A DNA stretch of 27,024 bases from Spirogloea muscicola (Eukaryota > Streptophyta > Zygnematophyceae > Spirogloeales > Spirogloeaceae): contig WELB01000260.1 of the NCBI GenBank assembly GCA_009602725.1, positions 141,068-168,091 of the forward strand, written 5' to 3'. Position numbers and translations under genes: made by a program. How positions within the stretch are numbered: position 1 is the stretch's first letter; each line of letters begins with the position of its first letter. Shown here one piece after another: positions 10,128 to 17,691 of this stretch. The notes beneath the pieces were generated by a model. The model made no database searches and had not been told where the DNA came from. It saw only the letters and a list, made by a program, of their open reading frames with translations.

Positions 10128-10706
10128 GGAGCTCGCCCATAGAAAAGTGGAGCTGCAGAAGCCAGCCCAAAAAGAGTGCACAAAAACCAAAGAGCCACAA
10201 CAGGTGCCAGAAAGAAGGGCAATGCACAGCTAGGCATCTAGACAAGTAGACACGACGAAAAAACGGAAGCTCAATACCCGCGGGTGAGCAACATCAGGTC
10301 AGAGTAGCTCGAAGCTTGAAAAGATGCAAGCAGACGAGACCCGGAAGCAGCAACGATAGCACGGCCCGCGCGCGAGTGGACGGCATGAGCGAGGGAGCGT
10401 TGAAGGGACACGGAGAGCATCCGGAAGACCTGGGCCAGGGAGCCGGCTGCGTTGAAGCCAGGCAGCCCCCCTGGCGGACCCAGCCGCCGCTCGATGGCCT
10501 GCCGGGCAAGCCGCTGGAAGAGATCAAGCGTCGATGGCAAGGGCCGCGTATTCATCGCCTGGGGGGTGATCTGCATACTTCCGCTCCTTCCTCTGGGCTG
10601 CCTCACAAAAGCACTTTCCATCTGGTGACTTGCGGCTGCTAAGTAGAGTTACTAAGTGACCACCCTTCGTGATTAGGCACATGCTTTGCACCAGAAAGCT
10701 GGGTGA
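10128..10706 (-). mobile_element. LINE 3' end, right arm (mirror copy)
   Basis: This is the exact mirror of the fragment at 9540-10118, on the opposite strand, with the same frameshift and the same TGA (10271-10273). The two elements face each other tail to tail, with their 3' ends separated by only the palindrome centre. Because the frameshift is shared, the second copy came from duplication of the first and not from an independent insertion. Confidence 0.75.
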
Positions 10707-11032
10707 AATGTAGTTGTTGGCAGAAAAACTGGGTAATGGCCATTCACATTCAGGCACCGGTATAGTGACCTTTATCTCCATCCCTATGGGCTGGCCTCTC
10801 ACAGCCACCAGTCAATTCGAAGAAAGTGCTCGCCCATTGAGGATAGAGGCTGGAAAAGCCATCCCAAAAAAGAATGAACAGAGTACGAAAAGGGGGCCAG
10901 GGGAAGCGCTAAGTAAAACGAGCACACAAAGAAACAAAGCAGCTACGAATCACTCAGTAACCCCTGCTAAGCTGCCGCAGATCAGAGATGCTAGGCTCCT
11001 GGAAGTGGGTCCCCTGGCCAGAGCAGCCCACA

Positions 11033-11047
11033 TATACTTTTATACAT
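11033..11047 (+). promoter_or_regulatory. Possible TATA-type element upstream of RPC8
   Basis: An A/T-rich patch (TATACTTTTATACAT) lies about 175 bp before the RPC8 start codon in otherwise GC-rich DNA. It could be a core promoter element, but there is no transcript evidence. The same patch is mirrored in the left arm, so both arms carry the same upstream region. Confidence 0.25.
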
Positions 11048-11179
11048 GAACATATTTGGCTCCGCTAATTTACATATGTACACCTTCCGTGCGCACCTGG
11101 CCGGCGTTGACAGCCGCTCTTCCAACATCAGCAGCCGCACCCCTAGTCTCGTGCCACGACGCGGTTCGCGCAGTTCGCG

Positions 11180-11180
11180 C

Positions 11181-11218
<38 letters not shown>

Positions 11219-11220
11219 CG
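11180..11220. repeat. GGC repeat immediately before the RPC8 start codon
   Basis: About twelve GGC units end at CCG directly before the ATG at 11221. If it is transcribed, it is a CGG-type repeat in the 5' leader. It is also open in the RPC8 frame, where it would encode about 13 arginines. There is no in-frame ATG upstream and RPC8 homologues start at the MF(Q/V)L block, so I treat it as untranslated. Confidence 0.75.
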
Positions 11221-13229
11221 ATGTTCCAGCTGGCGGCGGTGGAGGACACCGTGCGCGTGGCGCCGCGGGACCTGCAGCTGCCGCACCTCGTCGCCGTGCG
11301 CGCCGAGCTTCGCCGCGCCTACATCGACAAGGTCACTGGGGTTTGGGGGTTTCTAGGGTTAGGGTTTAGGTCAGGTTTAGGGTTCAGGTCAGGGTTTAGT
11401 TCTGCCCCTGAGCCCGGGAACCCTTAACCCCAAGATAATGGCTTTCGCAAAAGGGGGCGAGGGTTTAGAACAGCCAGCTCAATAAGAGGATTGACGAGGT
11501 TCTTAAGGGTCGAAAGCTCTTTCCCAAAGCTTTCTCTGTAGCATTATCAGTCGTCACTTATACTACTTAATGAGTGATTAGAGGTTACTCTAATCACGTA
11601 GAGTAAGCTCTAAGTGATCCAGAGATTACTGAAACACTTAGTAACCTCTGGTTAGTGGCCGTAAGTCAGAAAGACTAGCCGCTGGAATTTTAAACCCTGA
11701 ACCCTGGACCGGCGCAGGTGATCAGGGACGTGGGTTTGGTCGTGGCGCTCTACGACGTGCAGTCCGTCACAGGCGGCTTCGTCTACCCCGGCGACGGCGC
11801 GCCACGCTTCACGGTAAGCTCCTAATGGGGGTTTTCCGTCTAGCTGTTGGTAATTTGCAACTCCACGGAGAATCCAATCCCACTGAGCCCACGTTGGAGA
11901 CAGTCGGGCAGTCGTTACACCATTCGTGCATTGTCGTTACTTATGCGACAAGGAAGTTTGCGGAGGCGCCGCCTTGCCGCTGCATAGTGACTACGGCGCC
12001 TTTGTTGTGACGGCCGCCGGCGCTGGCGCGCAGGTGGCCTTCCGGCTGGTCGTGTTCCGGCCCTTCGTCGGCGAGGTGCTGCTGGGGAAGCTCCGCAGCG
12101 CCGACACGTCTGGCCTCTGCCGTGAGGCCGCCTTTCCGCCGCTGCAGCTGCCGCTTCACAAGGGTCTTGGGCGGCCACCAATGTCGGCACTTCGCGACTG
12201 ATTGGGCCTTCTTGTGGCCGCCGGCGTGTGTTAGTCTCGCTGGGCTTCTTCTCCGACATACACGTGCCCGTTCACCTGCTGCAGGAGCCTTCCAGCTTGT
12301 GAGCCCCCCTGACTGGAACTCCAACTGTCGACTCTGCGGCTCGAGTCTCCTGGAGCTTGCTATCTTGCAGCTCCTCCTACATTGGCTTTATGATGAGCTT
12401 ATGACAATGCCAGACCACATTGCTAGTCACCTGAAGTGTGAAGGAGACTTACAATCAAGGTTTGTATAAGCTTTGAGCGCTGAGGCTAGCTTTGTGTCAG
12501 AGTAGGCTCCTGGTTGTCAGCTTCTGTGTTATGGGTACTAGGTTTTCAGGATCTCCTCGAGGCTCTTTAGTACTGGGCAAGACTCACTGGCGCCTTGAAG
12601 GTGAGCCACTGAGCGGCAGCCGCGGCGGGCTTACTGGCGGCGTTGGCGGCAGCGGCCCGCAGTAATGAGGAGGAAGAGCTTTGGGTCTGGCGATTTGGTG
12701 ACAACGAACTTTTCATGGACATTGACGAGGAGGTGAGCTATGGGCTTTGTAATGTAGGGTTGCTATAGGGTAGAGAAAGCTACTTGCATGGTTCCAGGTA
12801 TTAGGACATCAATCTCACAAATTTATTGATACTCATGGTAGAGATTCATGCTAGTACAGAGGAACCGTGCAGGTCTTGCGTCCGCCATTCTCTTCCGTCA
12901 GCCTTTGTGCCACAAATGACAATGGCGGCAACGGCGATGGCTGCGGCGCAGGTGCGCTTCCGTGTTGCGCAGGTGAGCTTTGTGCCAACGCCGTTAGAGC
13001 CGGAACCAGGCGCACCCCCATTTGCGCCCATGCGCATTGTGGTGAGGGCTTCCTCTCCCTGCTCGCTTGTGTCCTGCTGACCTCCAAAATGGTAGCCCAG
13101 ACGTCACCTCGCTCGCTTTCTCGCTCGCCCGCTCCTGACGCTCTGAATGCACAGCGTTTTGCATCGCACTCCACTATGCAGGGCGACATCAATGCTGATG
13201 GCTTGGGCCTCGTGTCCTGGTGGAATTAG
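11221..13229 (+). CDS. RPC8: DNA-directed RNA polymerase III subunit RPC8 (RPB7-like), 7 exons
   Basis: Exons 11221-11331, 11718-11813, 12034-12121, 12235-12298, 12663-12732, 12952-13041 and 13182-13229 join in phase into a 188-residue protein; the family is about 200 residues. The N-terminal tip domain has MFQLAAVEDTVRVAPRDLQ, VVALYDVQSVTGGFVYPGDG and VAFRLVVFRPFVGEVLLGKL. The S1/OB part has SLGFFSDIHVPVHLLQEP, EEELWVWRF, ELFMDIDEE, VRFRVAQVSFVPTP, PPFAPMRIV and the terminal GDINADGLGLVSWWN. The family (POLR3H/Rpc25) pairs with RPC9 to form the Pol III stalk that helps initiation at tRNA and 5S genes in the nucleus. At the exon 5/6 junction about two or three residues usual in homologues are absent. 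Introns are GT-AG, and intron 1 (11332-11717) carries telomere-like and dispersed-repeat sequence. A second exon 1 lies inverted at 8915-9025. Confidence 0.93.
11341..11425. repeat. Telomere-like repeat in RPC8 intron 1
   Basis: The plus strand reads GGGTTTGGGGGTTTCTAGGG, then TTAGGGTTTAGGTCAGGTTTA and further variants, beginning within ten bases of the exon 1 splice donor. A smaller patch (TAAACCCTGAACCC, 11691-11704) lies just before the exon 2 acceptor. The intron is therefore flanked by telomere-like sequence in opposite orientations. Confidence 0.6.
11570..11690. repeat. Dispersed AGTAACCTCT/GTAAGTC repeat with hairpin, in RPC8 intron 1
   Basis: The block CACTTAGTAACCTCTGG followed by GCCGTAAGTC and AGACTAGCCGCTGGA resembles sequence at 16860-16912 (CTCAGTAACCTCTAGTC, then GCAAGTC and TAGCTAGCCGGCGGA) and, more weakly, at 9588-9626, 15664-15720 and 16060-16110. 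A small hairpin GATTAGA-GGTTAC-TCTAATC lies upstream at about 11576-11595. It looks like a fragment of the same retrotransposon family or a short non-autonomous derivative. Confidence 0.4.
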
Positions 13230-13943
13230 CGGCCTTTCACCTGCCTGCACGCTCTTCTGGTTGTTGCTAGCCCAGCATGCTTCGCTTCACGCGTGGGGCT
13301 AGATGTCCTCCTAGAAGGAAAGGGAGCAGAGGGTGCTCGTCTTTGACGACCAGCTATCTTTACTACGCTGCTTGGCACTTGCCCATTCACAATCACCCAT
13401 AGGCGACTTAGGGCAGGAGTAGATTCATTCCTTTATTTAGTCACAAGTTAGATTAGAAAATTTGATTGCACTGACACCCTGGCATTGACATGCCTAGTCA
13501 CAGTTATAAAAGTGATGAAGGAGATGGTATCGACCACTTGACACCGAAATCCTAAATTTGACGTGCAGCCTGATGGCTCCTGAATTGTCAAATTATGATG
13601 TCAGCAGAACAGCCAACTGAAGACTCTGCATCAGATGGTCTGCGTCATTGCCATCTACTGTAGAGGCCCTGCTAGGCTCTGGGGGCGCGCCACTTTTACA
13701 CTTATAGGTGAGGAAGAAATTTCTTTCAATAATGTCTCAGCAGCTTTCTAAAGACAGCCGTATTTGCATGCGGCGCATCTCCTGAGGGGCTCGGTTGTTG
13801 CTGCTCACGTGAGTGCCATCTTGTGCACGCAACGATCCCTTGCTATGGCTGCTACATCTACAAGATGTCATGTCATTGAACCACTGAGGCTGGCAGCTGG
13901 ATACAGAGAGATGGGACTAGTGGACACCTCGCGGGGGACCCAC
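13230..13943. other. Spacer with no recognised gene
   Basis: This is the 3' flank of RPC8. It is less GC-rich than the surrounding exons and has no frame or exon that I recognise on either strand. The first part presumably holds the RPC8 3' UTR. Confidence 0.5.
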
Positions 13944-14027
13944 CTTGCGAGCTGGCATGGGGGTCCGCTCGGGGCCGACCAGCAACATCACATCCATGAA
14001 GCTGCTGGCCAAGAGCTTGCCTACGTC
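13944..14027 (-). pseudogene. Isolated possible BTB/POZ-domain exon
   Basis: A minus-strand segment with a good acceptor (TTTCACAG) and donor (GTGGGT) encodes 28 codons: DVGKLLASSFMDVMLLVG followed by PERTPMPARK. The pattern FxDVxLLVG...PxPAxK resembles the opening strand and helix of a BTB domain. An upstream stretch, EALEVLHSVAFT at about 14055-14094, could join it through a GC donor. The expected following block (LAARSxxFxxMF) was not found towards lower coordinates. It is therefore either a fragment, part of a gene with long introns, or a chance match. Confidence is low. Confidence 0.3.
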
Positions 14028-14299
14028 CTGTGAAAGGTGGAGCGCCCACGTGCGCTTGCCGTGAAGGCCACACTGTGCAGCACCTCAAGTGCCTCCCCAG
14101 CAGTGAGGCGCGCGGTGGGAGGAGGGACGGCGTGCGAGTGAGCACGGGAGGTGAGGGGTGCTCCACTTCCTGCGACGGCAGGACGGCGAGGAGAGGAGGC
14201 AGCAGAGGAGAAGGGGAGCGGTGGGAGAGTGTGAGAAGGGAGGCTGGCACCTGGGCGGAGACTGCTCTCTTGGGCTGCACGAGCTTGGTGTCAGCATGC

Positions 14300-14903
14300 A
14301 TGCAGCATGCACGTAAGCCGTGGGCCCGCGGGGAGGCCAGGCGCAGAGAGGCCGCCGAGGCGGGGGCAAGCGCGGCGGCGGCGGCGGCGGCGGCGGCGGT
14401 GGCCGCCTTGGGAGGCCACGCCTCGGCGGACGTCCCGTACGGCTCACCGACGTGGTGGCTCTACTTCGCCGTCTCCGGCGCGCTGGTGGTCTTCGCGGGC
14501 CTCATGTCCGGCCTCACGCTCGGCCTCATGAGCCTCGGCCTCGTGGACCTCGAGGTGCTGCAGCGCAGCGGCTCCCCCGACGAGCAGAAGCAGGCCAGTA
14601 AGTGACCGCAGCCATGGCTTCTCCGCTTGTTAGACCGTTCCAGCTGACTCTTGTCAGACGTGGAGGTAGCCACTCCGGTTCCGTTTGTCGAGCTGAGCTG
14701 ACACTGTCGTAGTGTATTACTATGGCTTCTTGCGGCGGCCAGCCACGATCCTGCCGGTCGTCACCAAGCAGCACCAGCTGCTGGTCACGCTGCTGCTGTG
14801 CAATGCGGCGGCCATGGAGGCGCTGCCCATCTTCCTCGACAAGATGTTCAACCCTTACCTCGCCGTCATCCTCTCCGTCACATTCGTCCTCCTCTTTGGC
14901 GAG
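14300..14903 (+). CDS. DUF21 (CNNM-type) membrane protein, 5' portion only
   Basis: Exon 14300-14597 encodes an Ala-rich leader made by a GCG repeat, then ADVPYGSPTWWLYFAV and SGLTLGLMSLGLVDLEVLQR. After a GTAAGT donor, exon 14743-14903 continues with ILPVVTKQHQLLVTLLLCNA, MEALPIFLDKMFNPYLAVIL and VTFVLLFGE, followed by GTGCGC. This is the DUF21 transmembrane domain of plant CBS-DUF21 proteins, related to CNNM/CorC magnesium transport proteins; two to three hydrophobic helices are visible. The next conserved block (IPQAxCxRYGL) and the CBS domains are absent. Downstream comes an N (15101), retrotransposon debris and then the PMM gene, so the gene is truncated here or its 3' exons have been displaced. 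The start at 14300 is the last in-frame ATG before the conserved region; upstream exons are possible. Confidence 0.8.
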
Positions 14904-15235
14904 GTGCGCTGCAGCAGCTCACGTCTCAAATTGACTGGCCCCGCATTGGTCACCCTTCTGCACCAATGTAGCTACTAAGCTGAGCGCCGAGGTAGCCATT
15001 GCACCACATTGCGTCAACCAGTGGTTTAGGAGTGAGGTTGTAACAACCTCTGTAGCTACCTCCGTACTCAGAGAGAAGACAGAGCAGCAAGCAGCAGTGC
15101 NATACTGTAGAATGCAGCTTTTGCTTACTTTGCAGCGCTCGCAAGGATTGGCTCTTCATCAACGTGCAGGGTGCGCTCTAAGTCAGGCCTCCGACTATCG
15201 TGGCGGCGCTCCAGCTCTCAAAATTAGCTTGTTGA
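14904..15235. other. Broken 3' side of the DUF21 gene; no matching exon
   Basis: Sequence after the exon 2 donor contains a small perfect hairpin (GAGGTTG-TAA-CAACCTC, about 15033-15049) and an ambiguous base at 15101. A short open stretch at about 15136-15180 reads SARKDWLFINVQGAL before a stop. It does not correspond to the expected DUF21 continuation and I cannot assign it. The start of the retrotransposon-rich block lies near 15180. Confidence 0.4.
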
Positions 15236-15400
15236 ATTCGTTTGTGCTCACCCGTGGGTACTAGTGTCACCTTAGGCACCGTAATGTAGATCTCCGTAAG
15301 ATGCAGCCTTGTTGAGTCTGCACTACTATGTCTGAACAATGTTTTGGCTTGAACTGGCCTCCCTTTCATTTCATGCGCTCCGCGCGCCTTCTCTTTCCTG
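15236..15400 (+). repeat. Direct repeat copy 1 (starts FVLTRGY-stop)
   Basis: It begins GAATTCGTTTGTGCTCACCC, encoding FVLTRGY and TAG. It continues through GTAATGTAGATCTCCGTA, GCCTTGTTGAGTCTGCACTA, TTTTGGCTTGAACTGGCCTC and TGCGCTCCGCGCGCCTTCTC. A homologous copy lies at 17334-17540 in the same orientation. The two flank about 1.9 kb of mixed-orientation retrotransposon fragments. It represents the 3' end and tail of one element subfamily. Confidence 0.65.
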
Positions 15401-15480
15401 CCGACAACTGGTGGCCCGTCGTTCAAGCCGCTACAGGAGGTCCAGCCACCGACTGCCAAACGCCCAGTGCCGTCCAGCCG

Positions 15481-16160
15481 CCAGCGCCACAAAGGAGTGG
15501 CTCTCCCAATGGGGGCAAGGGCTGCGAGAACTACGTGAGAGAGGCTAGAACCCAGCCCGAAAAGAATTGACAAAGATTCAAAGGGGCCAAATGACGGAGG
15601 GGCCTAAAACCACGATGACGGAGGGATCTGAAGATGCTATGTCAGAACGGGTGGAGGATGGACCACTCAGTAGCTACGGGTGAGGAGAGCCGCGAATCCG
15701 ACAGACTAGCTGCCGGAAAACTAACCCCCTGACGTAAGCCAGAGGCTGCAGCGAGAGCACGGCCAGCACGCAGATGCAAGGCGTGGGCCGTGGACCGCTG
15801 AAGGGAGACTGACAAACGCGCGATATACCTGGGCCCACGAGCCAGCGGCGTTGAAGTCAGCCGGCTCACCTCGCCTGCGGGTCATCACTGGCAGGGTAAT
15901 CCGCGTATTTGCGCTCGTTTCTGCTAGGAAAAGTGGCACTCCCAATGGGGGCAAGGGCTGCGAAAAGCCAGCCCAAAAAGAATTGACAAAGGTTCGGAGG
16001 GGCCTACAAGCGAAGAAGGGGCCTGAAGAAGCTATGGCAGTACGGGGGGAGGATGGACCCCTCAGTAGGTACGAGTGAGGAGCCTCAAATCCGGCAGACT
16101 AGCTGCCAATGTATAATCCCCCTGAACGAAAGCCGGAGGCCGCAGCGAGAGCAGCTAGAC
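15481..16160 (-). mobile_element. Two tandem degenerate LINE 3' ends
   Basis: Two direct copies share the order CCCAATGGGGGCAAGGGCTG, AAAAGAATTGACAAAG, GAGGATGGACC, CTCAGTAG, CAGACTAGCTGCC and GAGGC(T/C)GCAGCGAGAG. They begin at about 15500 and 15940. On the minus strand each contains the C-terminus LTRSY-stop (15661-15678) or LTRTY-stop (about 16063-16080). Copy 1 also retains SVSLQRSTAHALHLRAGRAL upstream. Both are 5' truncated and diverged, so this is old debris of the same family as at 16283-16660. Confidence 0.6.
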
Positions 16161-16282
16161 AGTGCTCGCCCACAGAGAAGAGGGCTGGCAAAGCCAGCCC
16201 AAAAAGAATGGACAATGTCCAAAGCCAAAGAAAAATGTGCCGAAGGACTACACTACCAAACACGACAACGCACTAGGGAAGC
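16161..16282 (-). mobile_element. LINE 3' tail with perfect hairpin
   Basis: This is the minus-strand 3' untranslated tail of the element whose ORF ends at 16283. It contains TTTGGACATTGTCCATTC, a T-run, and the hairpin GGGCTGGC-TTT-GCCAGCCC (16182-16200, eight-base-pair stem). A terminal CTGTGGGCGAGCACTG block follows. The same order occurs at 10040-10118, 16960-17020 and 17230-17300. Confidence 0.65.
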
Positions 16283-16660
16283 TCAGTACCCTCGAGTGAG
16301 CAACATCAGGTCGGAGTAGCTCGTGGCAGGGAAGGAGGCACTCCGCCGAGACCCAGAGGCGGCGGCCAAAGCACGTCCTGCTCGCGTGTGGACGGCGTGG
16401 GCAAGGGATCGTTGGAACGATACCGCCAGGCGCATGCGGAAGACCTGGGCTAACGAACCGGCGGCGTTGAAGCCGGGCAGCGCCCCTTGCAGACCCGGCC
16501 GCCGGTCAATGGCCTGACGGGCAAGCCGCCTGGAGGAGATCAGCCAGCGGCTGCCGAACGCCCCGTGAACGTCGATCGCCAGGGCCACGAATTCGTCACC
16601 AACCGGGTGGTCGGCATATTTTCGCTCTTTACCCCCGGGCCGCCATGCCGACCGCATGCC
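16283..16660 (-). mobile_element. LINE polyprotein C-terminus (best-preserved copy)
   Basis: An uninterrupted minus-strand frame reads GGKERKYADHPVGDEFVAL, AIDVHGAFGSRW, RRLARQAIDRRPGLQGAL, GFNAAGSLAQVFRM, SFQRSLAHAVHTRAGRA and ATSYSDLMLLTRGY, then TGA at 16283-16285. It shows that the AIDVHGAFG block and the RRLARQA block belong to one protein; they are separated by a frameshift in the palindrome copies. The KYADHP...AIDxxGAFG...R pattern is typical of the extreme C-terminus of plant and algal LINE-like proteins, after the reverse transcriptase and endonuclease-like regions. The frame stays open to 16795, but upstream of about 16660 it is unlike the family, so the copy is 5' truncated. Confidence 0.7.
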
Positions 16661-16679
16661 CTGCAAACGACGCCCGACC

Positions 16680-16925
16680 TGGTTGAAGATGAGCTCGCCC
16701 AAGATGAGCTCGGTTGGATTGGCGGAGTCGAAAGAAAGCGCGGCCAGATTGACTGGAGGCTGGGAAAAGCCAGCCCAAAGGAATGTAATGAACAAGGGCT
16801 GAAGGAGCCGGAGTGCGAAGGACTAGGACTAAGACATCAGCCAGGAAACGCAGGAAACGCTCAGTAACCTCTAGTCAAGAGATGCAAGTCTGAGTAGCTA
16901 GCCGGCGGAAAGACGTCGAAGCAGT
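16680..16925 (-). mobile_element. Additional LINE tail fragments
   Basis: The region holds another GGCTGG-GAAAAG-CCAGCC hairpin (about 16758-16775) next to GATGAGCTCGCCCAAGATGAG. It also holds the AGTAACCTCTAGTC...GCAAGTC...GCTAGCCGGCGG dispersed block (16862-16912). Both are parts of the tails seen elsewhere. No coding block is retained. Confidence 0.45.
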
Positions 16926-16959
16926 CGGCTAGAAGCCTTACTAAGTGATTCTCCTGTAG

Positions 16960-17310
16960 CTCTTTGGGTTTTGTCCATTCTTCTTTGGCTGGCTTCTGCC
17001 AGCCCCTCTCTTCTATGGGCGAGCTCATTCTCTCTCTTACTAACCGCGTGCCCTGCTTCCGCTACCGGTTCGGTGGGGTTGGCGAAGTTGCTGAGTGAGG
17101 CTGAACCCGTAAGGGCTGTGGCCATTGACCTGATGTTGCTCACCCGCGGGTATTGAGCTTCCTGTGGTTTCGTCATGTCTAGTTGTCTAGATGCCTAGCT
17201 GTGTGTTTCCCTTCTTTTCGGCACCTGCTGTAGCTCTTTGAATTTTGTCCATTTTTTTTGGCTGGCTTCTGCCAGCCCCTCTCTTCTATGGGCGAGCTCA
17301 TTCTTCTTAT
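16960..17310 (+). mobile_element. Two tandem LINE 3' ends, plus strand
   Basis: Two copies of TTTTGTCCATTC(T) ... GGCTGGC-TTCT-GCCAGCC ... CTCTTCTATGGGCGAGCTC lie at about 16968-17027 and 17244-17300. Their hairpins are at 16987-17004 and 17260-17277. Between them is a truncated ORF end, LMLLTRGY-stop (stop 17154-17156). It is followed by a tail (TGTCTAGATGCCTAGCTGTG) nearly identical to the one in the palindrome (10001-10021). Confidence 0.65.
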
Positions 17311-17333
17311 TCTCACCAGCCTTTGCCTTTGTC

Positions 17334-17540
17334 AGATTCGTTTGTGCTCACTCGTGGGTTCTAACGTCACCCTGTTACCTTAGAGTTTAGGGTTTGATTC
17401 TTAATTTTGATACCTTTGGCACCTTAGTCTAGGTCTCCGTATAATGTAGCTAGCCTTGTTTAGTCTGCACTAGACTCTGCCTGGACAAGGTATTGGCTTG
17501 AATTGGCCTCCCTTTCAATACACGCGCTCCGCGCGCCTTC
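17334..17540 (+). repeat. Direct repeat copy 2, upstream of PMM
   Basis: This copy matches 15236-15400: it begins GATTCGTTTGTGCTCACTC (FVLTRGF and TAA) and ends with CACGCGCTCCGCGCGCCTTC. It carries an extra 40-50 nt around 17370-17415, including the telomere-like GAGTTTAGGGTTTGAT. It ends about 150 bp before the PMM start codon, so it may lie in the PMM promoter or 5' leader. Confidence 0.65.
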
Positions 17541-17691
17541 TCTCTCTCTTTGATAGAGCCACTTACTATTTGCGCCCGCGACGGTTGGGCACCCTCGGCT
17601 CCTCACACACCTTGCCCACCCTCACACTGTCCGCTTCTGCGGCTCGCGGTCCTGGCCATCCGCTCGCTCGCGGATCGGGCCCGCCTGCGCC

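Larger units (their letters stand above)
8915..11331. repeat. Near-perfect palindrome, arms about 1.2 kb
   Basis: Position x on the left pairs with 20246 minus x on the right. The arms are 8915-10121 and 10125-11331, and the centre is the three bases AAG at 10122-10124, so there is no real loop. Reading frames on both strands are mirrored with identical coordinates, which shows no insertions or deletions between arms. The only substitutions I found are the two synonymous ones in RPC8 exon 1. Each arm holds, from outside inwards, RPC8 exon 1, a GCC/GGC repeat, the RPC8 upstream region and a retrotransposon 3' end. Outside the arms the sequences differ but both begin with telomere-like repeats. 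It may be a real recent inverted duplication or a fold-back/haplotype-join assembly artefact. Confidence 0.92.

Noticed and set aside
10001-10249. Mirrored 82-residue frames on both strands at the palindrome centre
   Set aside because: The two frames are the same sequence read in both directions through the palindrome and correspond to the non-coding 3' tail of the LINE fragment. There is no family match.
11056-11220. N-terminal extension of RPC8 with a poly-arginine run
   Set aside because: The frame is open upstream of the ATG but has no in-frame ATG, and homologues begin at the MFxL block. The arginines come from the GGC repeat.
15136-15180. Possible next DUF21 exon (SARKDWLFINVQGAL before a stop)
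   Set aside because: It follows an AG and ends in a stop, but it lacks the IPQAxCxRYGL block expected after ...LFGE and is too short to complete the protein.
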